Positions 44,075 to 52,144 of a DNA stretch of 64,000 nucleotides are shown piece after piece; within the stretch, counting starts at the first letter, position 1, and each line of letters opens with the position of its first letter. This DNA comes from Nocardia sp. NBC_00565 (GTDB lineage Bacteria; Actinomycetota; Actinomycetes; Mycobacteriales; Mycobacteriaceae). The position numbers and the translations under genes were made by a program. The stretch is taken from NCBI RefSeq assembly GCF_036345915.1, contig NZ_CP107785.1:6014001-6078000 (forward strand). Reading direction: 5' to 3'. Below the pieces are notes generated by a model, which had not been told where the DNA came from, searched no databases, and saw nothing but the letters and a program-made list of their open reading frames with translations.

Positions 44075-44341
44075 TCAGCCCCACCACTGCGTCCAGAGCA
44101 ATAATCCAGCGACAATGAAAACGACCAGCGATCCGGATAAAGCGGCCAAACCCCGATGCTGATCCGAAAAAATTTGTGCCGCAATGCCGATCACGGAGGC
44201 GGCGATATGCCACGTCACCGATTCGCTCCCCGGTCCGGGAAAGTCGCGCCGAGCGGCGATTATCGCGGTACCGACAACCACGAGGGCCAGCACGAACATC
44301 CCACCGGCGACGATTCCGCTGAGTCCGCGCAGCACCCTCAC
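44075..44341 (-). CDS. Small membrane protein (about three helices)
   Basis: The 88-residue protein has hydrophobic stretches GIVAGGMFVLALVVVGTAII, WHIAASVIGIAAQIF and LSGSLVVFIVAGLLLW. Its GTG start overlaps the stop codon of the PHP phosphoesterase gene (GTGA), and the flavoprotein gene follows, so the three form one operon. I recognise no family. Confidence 0.75.
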   Translation of the reverse strand: MRVLRGLSGIVAGGMFVLALVVVGTAIIAARRDFPGPGSESVTWHIAASVIGIAAQIFSDQHRGLAALSGSLVVFIVAGLLLWTQWWG

Positions 44342-45192
44342 GAGGCGATCACCGGCACTCCCGTGGCTTTGCCCGCGAGTACCTCGAATTGCGCGGGATC
44401 AGTGGTGAATTCACCGAGCCGAATGGTTTTGTTGGCGCCGTGATAGTCCGACGAGCCCGTGGTGATGAGTCCGAGTTCGGCGGCCAAATCCTGCAGCAGC
44501 GCACGGTCGGCGGCGGCATGGTCCGGATGATCGATCTCGAGACCGCCGAGTCCGAGCGTGGCCAGTTCGCGAATATCGTCGAATGCGAGCAGCCGACCGC
44601 GCTTACGCGCCCTGGTATGCGCGAGCACACTGACCCCGCCCGCGGTCGCGATCATCTCGACGGCCCGGCGCAGCGGCGTATCGGCCTTCTCGGCGTAGTA
44701 GCGACCGTGCGGGGCGAGTAGTTCGACGAAGGCCGCGTCGACACTCGGCACCACTCCGGCCTCGACCAGTGCACGCGCCAGATGCGGACGCCCCGCCGAC
44801 GGTCCGGCCGAGGCGAGCACCGCGTCCGGATCGATGGGTAGCCCGTCGGCGCGCATCCGCTCGGCCATCGCGCGCAACCGCTGCACGCGTTCGGCGCGCA
44901 AGCGCTCGCGCTCGTCGGCGAAGCACCGGTCGGCTGGGTCGAACAGGTAGGCCAGCAGATGCACCGGGACCGGCCAGCCGTCCTCGCCCAGGCCGATGCA
45001 CGACATCTCCATACCGCGCACCAGCGTCAAACCCGTCGGCAGCGCGTCGACCGCCTCGGTCCACCCGGCGGTGGTGTCGTGGTCGGTGATCGCGACGACA
45101 TCAAGTCCTGCCGCTGCCGCGTTCCGGACGAGTTCGGCTGGGGTATCAGTGCCGTCGGACGCGGTGGAATGGGTATGCAGGTCGATGCGCAC
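44338..45192 (-). CDS. PHP-domain metal-dependent phosphoesterase
   Basis: GTG 45192 gives 284 residues starting VRIDLHTHSTASDGTDTPAEL, the metal-binding HxH motif of PHP proteins. AITDHDTTAGW, GMEMSC, VLAHTRARKRG and GLEIDHPDH supply further ligands, and SSDYHGAN sits near the end. The type is like YciV/RnaAM or trpH. It probably hydrolyses phosphate esters of nucleotides or short RNAs. It is the first gene of a three-gene operon and is divergent from corA by 62 bases. Confidence 0.93.
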   Translation of the reverse strand: MRIDLHTHSTASDGTDTPAELVRNAAAAGLDVVAITDHDTTAGWTEAVDALPTGLTLVRGMEMSCIGLGEDGWPVPVHLLAYLFDPADRCFADERERLRAERVQRLRAMAERMRADGLPIDPDAVLASAGPSAGRPHLARALVEAGVVPSVDAAFVELLAPHGRYYAEKADTPLRRAVEMIATAGGVSVLAHTRARKRGRLLAFDDIRELATLGLGGLEIDHPDHAAADRALLQDLAAELGLITTGSSDYHGANKTIRLGEFTTDPAQFEVLAGKATGVPVIAS

Positions 45193-45254
45193 GCCTTCAG
45201 TCTTACAGTGCCGCTCAGCGCGAGCCGCACGCGCACGCGACGTAGCATCGACCG

Positions 45255-46331
45255 GTGCCATCTATTCCGCCGCTACCGTCGTTCCGCAGCCAGGGCCGAG
45301 CGCATACGCCGCTGCCCCGCATCATGGTCCCCACCGCACGTGCGGTGATCGATTGCGCTGTCTACGTCGACGGCAGACGGCTACCCGGCCACTTCAGCCA
45401 TGCGGATGCGATGGCCGAGGTCAGCAATCGCGGAACCGGATTCGTGTGGGTCGGACTGCACGAGCCGGACGAATACCAGATGGCCGATGTCGCGAAGATA
45501 TTCGAGTTGCATCCGCTGGCCGTCGAGGACGCGGTCAAAGCCCATCAGCGGCCGAAGCTGGAGCGCTACGACGACACCCTGTTCCTCGTCCTGCGCACTG
45601 TCAGCTACGTCCCACACGAAATCCACTCGGTCAGTGAGATCGTCGAGACCGGCGACATCATGGTCTTCACCGGACCCAACTTCACGGTGACCGTACGCCA
45701 TGGCGAGCACACCGGACTCGCCGGTGTCCGAAAGGAGTTGGAGAGCCAGCCCGAGCAGCTCATGTACGGTCCCGGCGCGGTCTTGCACGCGGTCGCCGAC
45801 CACGTCGTGGATTCCTACATCGAGGTGGCCCAGTCCGTCGAGAACGATATCGATGAGATGGAGGAAGAGGTCTTCACACCGCGCAGCAAGGTGGCCATCG
45901 AATCGATCTATCAGCTCAAGCGTGAGGTCGTAGAGCTGAGGCGCGCGGTCAATCCACTCGCGAGTCCGCTCGAAGCACTCGGCCGCAATACGACAATGCC
46001 ATTGCCCAAGGAGATTCGGCGCTATATGCGCGATGTCGCCGACCATCACACCGCAGTGGCCGAGCGGATCAACGACTTCGACGAGGCGCTCAGCGCGCTG
46101 ATCAGTGCGGCCCTCGCCAAGGTCGGTGTGCAACAGAACACCGATATGCGCAAGATCTCGTCCTGGGTTGCCATCGCGGCGGTGCCGACGATGATCGCGG
46201 GCATCTACGGGATGAACTTCGAGCATATGCCGGAGCTGAAGCAGGTCTGGGGCTATCCGGCGGTGCTGCTGCTCATCGCCACCATCTGCGTCGGGCTGTA
46301 CATCAATTTCCACCGCAACAACTGGCTGTGA
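45255..46331 (+). CDS. corA: Magnesium/cobalt transporter CorA
   Basis: The 358-residue protein has a long soluble N-terminal domain and two C-terminal membrane helices. The hallmark YGMNFEHMPEL lies near residue 318, with the GMN selectivity loop and the acidic extracellular loop after it. The last residues FHRNNWL form the cytoplasmic tail. It takes up Mg2+ as a pentamer. In M. tuberculosis corA lies in the same broad neighbourhood (Rv1239c). The start is GTG 45255. Confidence 0.96.
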   Translation: MPSIPPLPSFRSQGRAHTPLPRIMVPTARAVIDCAVYVDGRRLPGHFSHADAMAEVSNRGTGFVWVGLHEPDEYQMADVAKIFELHPLAVEDAVKAHQRPKLERYDDTLFLVLRTVSYVPHEIHSVSEIVETGDIMVFTGPNFTVTVRHGEHTGLAGVRKELESQPEQLMYGPGAVLHAVADHVVDSYIEVAQSVENDIDEMEEEVFTPRSKVAIESIYQLKREVVELRRAVNPLASPLEALGRNTTMPLPKEIRRYMRDVADHHTAVAERINDFDEALSALISAALAKVGVQQNTDMRKISSWVAIAAVPTMIAGIYGMNFEHMPELKQVWGYPAVLLLIATICVGLYINFHRNNWL

Positions 46332-46344
46332 CCAACAGCGGAAT

Positions 46345-46926
46345 CTACAGCGACGCAGCGCCTCTCGCGGGATCGCGCACGTCGATTCCGGCCTCCGCCC
46401 ATGCTTCGCGCAACGCCTGCGCACCGCGCACCCGCACCCAGGCCGCCTCGGTCGCGGTCACCGGCACCACCGCGAGATACCGGACCGGTTCGGCGGGCTC
46501 GGGCAGCACCACCTCGGGAATCTCGCTCTCCCCCAACAACACCGCGGTGAACGGCGAATCCCGCCACATCGGCTCACCCAGATCCAACAGCGCATCGGCT
46601 TGCAGCACAACGCCTTCCACCGCGGGCGCCGCGACGAGCACGCCGAGTGTGCGCGCCAGTCCGGAACTCGGTCCGACCCCGGCACGCAGTGTCAGCACCA
46701 ATTCGGCGCGCGGCCCGCGCACCGGATCGGCGTGCAGGTCACCGGGATCGCCCATGGGATGGCGTGATCCGCCGAGGGTCACGTAGTGCACCAGCTCCGC
46801 GCCCGGGATGCGCAGAATCTCGATCGGTTCCAACCCGAGGAAGGTCACCGACGCCGAGTCGACGGCCGCGGTGTCCACGCCGAAATGGTCCAGCATCTCG
46901 GTACGGACCCTGTCCACTACTTCCAT
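46345..46926 (-). CDS. Suppressor-of-fused (SUFU) domain protein
   Basis: The 193-residue protein has HYVTLGGSRHPMGDPGD, AELVLTLRAG, a DALLDLGEPMW stretch and YLAVVPVTATEAAWVRVRGAQALREAW, which together look like bacterial SUFU-domain proteins. Some of these act as immunity proteins to toxins. No toxin gene is adjacent. It follows the GSP17M gene by 4 bases on the same strand, so they are co-transcribed. Confidence 0.65.
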   Translation of the reverse strand: MEVVDRVRTEMLDHFGVDTAAVDSASVTFLGLEPIEILRIPGAELVHYVTLGGSRHPMGDPGDLHADPVRGPRAELVLTLRAGVGPSSGLARTLGVLVAAPAVEGVVLQADALLDLGEPMWRDSPFTAVLLGESEIPEVVLPEPAEPVRYLAVVPVTATEAAWVRVRGAQALREAWAEAGIDVRDPARGAASL

Positions 46927-46930
46927 GCGC

Positions 46931-47422
46931 TCAGATCGCCAACCGCGCCAGCATGTCCCGCGCCTGCTCGGCCGACTTCGGGTCGCACAGCACGTCGTAT
47001 CGCCCCGCCACCAACTGCATGGTGGAGGCGAAGTCGCGCTGCCCCTTGGTCGCCGCGTACGGGATCGAGGTGGAGATGACGCCGAAGATGATGCCGCCGA
47101 CCAGGCCGACCAGCACCGGCGCGAAGCCGCCGCTGGTGGTGAAAAGGCTCAATAGAAGGCCGAGGAACAGGCCGAGCCACGCGCCCGAAACAACCCCACC
47201 GCCGATCACCTTGCCCCAGGTCAGCCGGTACAGCACACGCTCGACCTGCATCAGGTCGACGCCGACGATGGTCACGTCTTGCACGGGGAACTGGTTATCG
47301 GCCAGGAAATCGACGGCCTTCTGCGCCTCGGCGTAGGTCGGATACGAGCCGACCGGCCACCCCGACGGCGGCGTCGGCAGGCCTTGGCGCGCGCGATTCG
47401 AGTTCCCCAAGGGATTCGTCAT
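46931..47422 (-). CDS. General stress protein 17M-like (Rv1234-type) membrane protein
   Basis: The 163-residue protein starts with a Pro-rich stretch and then WPVGSYPTYAEAQKAVDFLADNQFPVQDVTIVGVDL, a GSP17M/YflT-like domain. Two glycine-rich membrane segments (about residues 73-115) follow, then a C-terminal domain with YDVLCDP. This closely resembles what I recall of M. tuberculosis Rv1234. The function is unknown, but the family is stress-linked in other bacteria. It is the first gene of a pair with the SUFU protein. Confidence 0.83.
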   Translation of the reverse strand: MTNPLGNSNRARQGLPTPPSGWPVGSYPTYAEAQKAVDFLADNQFPVQDVTIVGVDLMQVERVLYRLTWGKVIGGGVVSGAWLGLFLGLLLSLFTTSGGFAPVLVGLVGGIIFGVISTSIPYAATKGQRDFASTMQLVAGRYDVLCDPKSAEQARDMLARLAI

Positions 47423-47628
47423 ATCTCTATTCTGCTATTCCGAACCGATGTTCGGGGGTGTGAAACGCGTCGTACCCATCATTCGGGCGGCTCTACCCTT
47501 GGCCTTATCGATTATCTTCTTGCTGCTACCGGGGCAGGCGAGCACCGAGCGGCGCGACTTCATGATCACTCCCGTCGATCGTGGCATGGGTGCCTACCCG
47601 CGGCCCGCGAACCTCTAACCTGACAGCC

Positions 47629-48933
47629 ATGGCAACAACCAGGGTGTACGTCGCCAGACTCGCCGGGCTGGTGGTACTCGGCCCCGACGGCGAGTCTATC
47701 GGCCGCATCCGTGACGTCGTCGTGGCCATCCGCTATGACCGCCAGCAGCCTCGGGTGCACGGTCTCGTCGTCGAATTGCCGTCCCGGCGGCGGATTTTCG
47801 TGCCGATGCTGCGGGTGACCACGATCGAACCCGGTGTCGTCGCGCTCAATACCGGCACGGTGAGCCTGCGCCGCTTCCACCAGCGCCCCGGCGAAATGCT
47901 GGCACTCGCGCAGATCGTGGATTCCTCGGTACGCGTTGACGATCCGGATCTGCCGGACCTCGCGGACATCGATGTGCTCGTGGTCGATCTCGGCATCGAA
48001 CAAACCCGGACCAGGGACTGGCGGGTGACCAGGGTCGCGGTGCGCGGACACCGCAGGCTCGGCCGCCGCCGCACCGTGCACGTGGCGGACTGGACCCAGG
48101 TCAGCGGGCTGACCCCGTACGAGATCGGCCGCCCCGGCCAGGACGTCACCCAGCTGCTCGAACAGTTCGAGGGCATGCGCCCCGCCGATGTCGCGCATTT
48201 GCTGCGCGAACTGCCGGAGAAACGGCGCATCGAGGTGGCCATCGCGCTCGACGACGAGCGACTCGCCGATGTCGTGCAGGAACTCCCCGACGACGACCAG
48301 GTCGATCTGCTCGGCCACCTCGAAGTGCGCCGGGCCGCAGATGTGCTCGAGGCGATGGATCCCGACGACGCCGCCGACCTGCTCGGCGAATTGCCGACCG
48401 GCGAGCGGGAATCGCTGCTCGCGCTGATGGATCCGGAGGAGTCCGAACCGGTCCGCAGGCTGCTGCAGCACTCCCCCGACACCGCGGGTGGTCTGATGAC
48501 CCCGAAACCGGTGGTGCTGACCCCGGCCACTACCGTCGCCGAAGCGCTGGCCCGCGTGCGCAACCCGGATCTGACGCCCGCGCTGGCCTCCATGGTGTTC
48601 GTGGTCCGCCCGCCGACCGCCACCCCGACCGGCCGGTTCCTCGGCTCGGTGCACCTGCAGCGACTGCTGCGCGAACCACCGGCACACCTGGTCGGCGGCA
48701 TCCTCGACACCGATCTGGCTCCGCTGCGCCCCGATCTCCCGCTCAGCGCGGTGACGCGCTACTTCGCGACCTACAACCTGGTCTGCGGGCCGGTGGTGGA
48801 CGCGGAGAACCACCTGCTCGGCGCGGTCAGCGTCGACGATGTGCTCGATCATCTGCTGCCGGAGGATTGGCGCGAGCAAGAGGATATGGCGCACGAAACG
48901 ATCCCTGGGCACGAGGGGGCCGACGGTGAGTGA
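47629..48933 (+). CDS. Soluble PRC-barrel/MgtE_N/CBS protein (Rv1232c-type)
   Basis: ATG 47629 gives 434 residues. The N-terminal 180 or so contain a PRC-barrel-like start (GPDGESIGRIRDVVVAIRYD). A MgtE N-domain follows with repeats of the RPADVAHLLRELP type (about 185-285). A CBS pair then has AGGLMTPKPVVLTPATTVAEAL and GAVSVDDVLDHLLPEDWRE. The five-helix membrane domain of the Mg2+ channel MgtE is absent, so it cannot itself transport. It may sense Mg2+ for another protein. The next gene overlaps it by 8 bases. Confidence 0.9.
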   Translation: MATTRVYVARLAGLVVLGPDGESIGRIRDVVVAIRYDRQQPRVHGLVVELPSRRRIFVPMLRVTTIEPGVVALNTGTVSLRRFHQRPGEMLALAQIVDSSVRVDDPDLPDLADIDVLVVDLGIEQTRTRDWRVTRVAVRGHRRLGRRRTVHVADWTQVSGLTPYEIGRPGQDVTQLLEQFEGMRPADVAHLLRELPEKRRIEVAIALDDERLADVVQELPDDDQVDLLGHLEVRRAADVLEAMDPDDAADLLGELPTGERESLLALMDPEESEPVRRLLQHSPDTAGGLMTPKPVVLTPATTVAEALARVRNPDLTPALASMVFVVRPPTATPTGRFLGSVHLQRLLREPPAHLVGGILDTDLAPLRPDLPLSAVTRYFATYNLVCGPVVDAENHLLGAVSVDDVLDHLLPEDWREQEDMAHETIPGHEGADGE

Positions 48934-49516
48934 GAAGAGTCCGGCGCGCCAGCGTCTGGAAACGCCGCTGGAGTACCGATTCCGCTTCGACTACGACGCC
49001 GAGGCGCTGGCCCGCTCCAGCGAGCGCGTCGCCCGATTCCTCGGCACCGGCCGCTATCTGGCGATCCAGACCATCGTGGTGATCATCTGGATCGTGCTGA
49101 ACGTCTTCGTGCTGGCGCTGCGCTGGGACCCGTATCCGTTCATCCTGCTCAATCTCGCGTTCTCCACCCAGGCCGCTTATGCCGCGCCGCTGATCCTGTT
49201 GGCACAGAATCGGCAGGACAACCGCGACCGCGTGTCGCTGGAGGAGGACCGCTCCAGGGCCGCCCAGACCAAGGCGGATACCGAATTCCTCGCCCGCGAA
49301 CTCGCGTCGCTGCGGATCGCGATCGGTGAGGTTGCTACGCGCGACTACCTGCGCCGGGAACTGGAGGAGATGCGGGAGGTGCTGGACCGGATCGAGGCCG
49401 CCGAATCCCCGGATCGCGAATCACAGGCCGATAAACCCGCCAAGGCGCCTCGCAAGAAAACCTCCGGCCGAAAGCCAGCCGTAGACCCGGTTTCACCGCC
49501 AGTTGCTGACGATTGA
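48926..49516 (+). CDS. DUF1003 membrane protein (Rv1231c-type)
   Basis: GTG 48926 gives 196 residues. Two membrane helices (YLAIQTIVVIIWIVLNVFVL and a second with FILLNLAFSTQAAYAAPLIL) are followed by QNRQDNRDRVSLEEDR, characteristic of DUF1003. A coiled-coil stretch and a Lys/Pro-rich tail come next. Translational overlap of 8 bases with the MgtE_N gene suggests they form a complex, which the genomic pairing in mycobacteria also supports. Confidence 0.9.
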   Translation: MSEKSPARQRLETPLEYRFRFDYDAEALARSSERVARFLGTGRYLAIQTIVVIIWIVLNVFVLALRWDPYPFILLNLAFSTQAAYAAPLILLAQNRQDNRDRVSLEEDRSRAAQTKADTEFLARELASLRIAIGEVATRDYLRRELEEMREVLDRIEAAESPDRESQADKPAKAPRKKTSGRKPAVDPVSPPVADD

Positions 49517-49634
49517 CAGGAAATGCTCTATAACATTCTGACCCACGGGTAACCTAGACGGCGTTGTCCCGAGCGGCCGGCCAGGGGATGTCCCGGACAG
49601 ACGCTCCCATGACGTCGAGGATTGGTGTGGCCGA

Positions 49635-51110
49635 ATGCGAATATCTGCTCCGATAACCGTCTCGGCCCTGGTCGTCGCGGGTCTGGTCGCTACCGGCTCC
49701 GCCACCAACGCCACCCAGTCCAACACTCCGGACAAGGCACCCGAGGCGCTGCTCGCGGCGTCGACCGGTCCAGCCGCCACCGACGGAACATCCGGCAACA
49801 CCGCCGACGTGCCATTGTCTCGGACAGTTGGTCTCCTTCCGGTCACGCCGGAAATGCCCCGCAAACTTCGAGCAATGACTCCGCTCGCCGATGGCACACC
49901 GTTGTTCGCGGGTTCGGTGCCGTTGCAGGACATCGCGTTACCAGCCACCGGCGGTGCGTTGGGCATTCCGGAAATCGTGCTCGCGGCCTATCGCAATGCC
50001 GAACTCGCACTGGAATCCTCGATGCCCGGCTGCGGCCTGTCCTGGAGCCTGCTGGCCGGAATCGGCCGGATCGAATCGGGCCATGCGGGCAGCGGCCGCA
50101 CCGATGCCGCGGGCACCACAGTGACACCGATCTTCGGCCCCGCCCTCGACGGCTCGCTGCCGGGCAACGAGGTGATCAAGGCCGCCGACGGCAGCGCGGT
50201 GCGCGCCATCGGCCCGATGCAGTTCCTGCCCGGGACCTGGGGCCGGTACGCCGCCGACGGCAACGGGGACGGTATCGCCGATCCGCACAATGTCTTCGAC
50301 GCCTCGCTCGCCGCGGGCAAGTACCTCTGCTCGGGCGGGCTGAACCTGCGCGATCCGCAGCAGGAGCTGCGCGCGGTGCTGCGCTACAACAACTCGCTGT
50401 CCTACGCGGCCAATGTATTGAGCTGGTCGGCGGCCTACCGCACCGGCGGCACGCCGAGCCAGGTGCGGATCTCCCCCGATCTCATCCCGCCGGGCACCGC
50501 GCCGATCCAGGCGAGCCCGGATATGTTGGCCACGTCCACCACTGCACCGGCGACCACCACCGAGTTGGCACCGAACAGGGCGACCCCGCCGACACCGACC
50601 CAGGTGATGATCATCATCCCCGGCCTGCCGCCGATCCCGTGCGGCATCTTCTGCCCGCCGCCCGCGCCCAAGCCGCAGTGCGATACCCAGCAGGTGGCAC
50701 CCACGCAGCTGCCCGCGCCCGGCGATCTGGCACAGTCGCTCGCCGCACTGGCACAGACCTTCGGTGCGGGCAACGGCGAGCCGAAGAATCCCCAGCAGCC
50801 AGCTCAGCAGCAGCCAGATCCCGAGCACCCGGATCAGCAGCAACCGCCGCAGCCGCAAGTCGCCAACTGCACCCCGGCCCAACCGAATGCGAACCAACCG
50901 GGGGCGACGCAGCCCGCACCCATGCCCGACGAGCAGATCCCCGCGCAATCGCCGGGCGAGGCGGCGCAGAGCACCCCGGAGAAGACGCCCGAGCCCGGCC
51001 TGCCCGGCGCACCCGAGCCGGCACCGACCGAGGCCGCGACGCCGCCGCCCGCACCGGGCATCACGCTGCCGTTCGGCATCGTGATCCCGCTGCCCGCACC
51101 GGCCCAGTAG
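49635..51110 (+). CDS. Secreted lytic transglycosylase with Pro/Gln/Thr-rich tail
   Basis: The 491-residue protein has a signal peptide (SAPITVSALVVAGLVATGSA). The catalytic domain has LLAGIGRIESGHAG, with the catalytic Glu, then AIGPMQFLPGTWGRYAADGN and LRYNNSLSYA. The last 200 residues are low-complexity Pro/Gln/Ala/Thr, probably a wall-spanning spacer. It cleaves peptidoglycan between MurNAc and GlcNAc. It is the tandem paralogue of 51255-52124 and corresponds to M. tuberculosis Rv1230c. Confidence 0.9.
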   Translation: MRISAPITVSALVVAGLVATGSATNATQSNTPDKAPEALLAASTGPAATDGTSGNTADVPLSRTVGLLPVTPEMPRKLRAMTPLADGTPLFAGSVPLQDIALPATGGALGIPEIVLAAYRNAELALESSMPGCGLSWSLLAGIGRIESGHAGSGRTDAAGTTVTPIFGPALDGSLPGNEVIKAADGSAVRAIGPMQFLPGTWGRYAADGNGDGIADPHNVFDASLAAGKYLCSGGLNLRDPQQELRAVLRYNNSLSYAANVLSWSAAYRTGGTPSQVRISPDLIPPGTAPIQASPDMLATSTTAPATTTELAPNRATPPTPTQVMIIIPGLPPIPCGIFCPPPAPKPQCDTQQVAPTQLPAPGDLAQSLAALAQTFGAGNGEPKNPQQPAQQQPDPEHPDQQQPPQPQVANCTPAQPNANQPGATQPAPMPDEQIPAQSPGEAAQSTPEKTPEPGLPGAPEPAPTEAATPPPAPGITLPFGIVIPLPAPAQ

Positions 51111-51135
51111 GGCTCACCAGGACCGATACCCGATA

Positions 51136-51196
51136 GTAACGCCACACTCGAAACCCGATAACGAAGCAGTAACAAAAAGGTCTCGAATGAGGTAAC
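51136..51196 (+). promoter_or_regulatory. Helically phased GTAAC-like repeats upstream of the second transglycosylase gene
   Basis: GTAAC (or ATAAC) starts at 51136, 51158, 51169 and 51192, giving spacings of 22, 11 and 23 bases, close to whole helical turns on one DNA face. Direct repeats of this type, 11 bases apart, resemble sites of the cell-wall response regulator MtrA, which controls resuscitation factors and hydrolases in relatives (inference). Confidence 0.5.
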
Positions 51197-51254
51197 CTCT
51201 ACTTCGTCCATCACGAAGGGCTCGTTGCCGAGTCAATTGGAGGGTCACCGCACA

Positions 51255-52124
51255 GTGGGGCGTCACCGTAAACAGTCGCCTGCGACCATCAAGCGCAGCT
51301 CCGTTATCGCATTGACCGGATTGGTTCCCGCTGGACTCGTGGCAGTCGCCGCATCCGACGGGGGCAGCGCCAATCAGAGCGCATCTTCTGTCCTGCAACA
51401 TGTTTCGGGGGACGATCAGGACGACCAGGGGCCCAGACCCGAGGTCGCCGCGGAACCGGAAGCGGCGACCGAATTCGTCGCGCACGCCATGGCAAAGCAG
51501 GTGCCCAGTGCGCCGCCGGTGGTGAAAACCGTTGCGCTGCCGGATGGTAGGCAACCGGCGGCATTGCCGCCCGGCCCGCTCGGCGTTCCCGGCGTCGCCG
51601 TCGCGGCCTACCAGAACGCCGAACGTACGCTCGCCGCGGAGAATCCGGTCTGCGGCATCCCGTGGTATCTACTCGCCGGCATCGGCCGGGTCGAGTCGAC
51701 GCACGCCTTCGGTGGTAAGGCGGACACGGACGGGAATCCGCTGACGCCGGTCTACGGACCGGTGCTCGACGGCAGCCTCTCGGGCAACCACGTCATCCGC
51801 GATTCCGACGGCGGCGCGCTGGACGGACTCAGCGGATACGACCGCGCGATCGGCCCGATGCAGTTCCTGCCGGAGACCTGGAAGCACTACGCCGCCGACG
51901 GCAACGGCGACGGTATCGCCGATCCGCAGAACCTCTTCGACGCGGCGCTGACCGCCGGAAAGTACTTGTGCGACGGCGGGTTGAACATGCGCGATCTCAC
52001 CCAGCAGACCCGCGCGATTCTGCGCTACAACAACTCCATGGCCTACGTCGCCAATGTGATGGCGTGGGCCGGGTCCTACGCCTCGGGCATCGCACCGAAG
52101 CCCGGTGACCTGCCGCGAATCTGA
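51255..52124 (+). CDS. Second lytic transglycosylase, tandem paralogue
   Basis: GTG 51255 begins VGRHRKQSPATIKRSSVIAL, the MGRHRK-type start common in actinobacterial wall hydrolases, and leads into a signal or anchor helix (LTGLVPAGLVAVAA). The catalytic domain repeats the motifs of the upstream gene: LLAGIGRVESTHAFG, AIGPMQFLPETWKHYAADGN and ILRYNNSMAYV. It lacks the long Pro/Gln tail. The two likely arose by duplication and could act at different wall depths. Confidence 0.9.
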   Translation: MGRHRKQSPATIKRSSVIALTGLVPAGLVAVAASDGGSANQSASSVLQHVSGDDQDDQGPRPEVAAEPEAATEFVAHAMAKQVPSAPPVVKTVALPDGRQPAALPPGPLGVPGVAVAAYQNAERTLAAENPVCGIPWYLLAGIGRVESTHAFGGKADTDGNPLTPVYGPVLDGSLSGNHVIRDSDGGALDGLSGYDRAIGPMQFLPETWKHYAADGNGDGIADPQNLFDAALTAGKYLCDGGLNMRDLTQQTRAILRYNNSMAYVANVMAWAGSYASGIAPKPGDLPRI

Positions 52125-52144
52125 CACGACGTAAAATTCCTGTT

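Noticed and set aside
42584..44104. 506-codon plus-strand frame
   Set aside because: It is antisense to the FAD oxidoreductase, and its translation has Arg/Pro/His-rich composition without motifs.
49517..49634. c-di-AMP (ydaO-type) riboswitch upstream of the first transglycosylase
   Set aside because: Such riboswitches precede wall hydrolases in actinomycetes, but I could not find the conserved core sequences or enough room for the fold.
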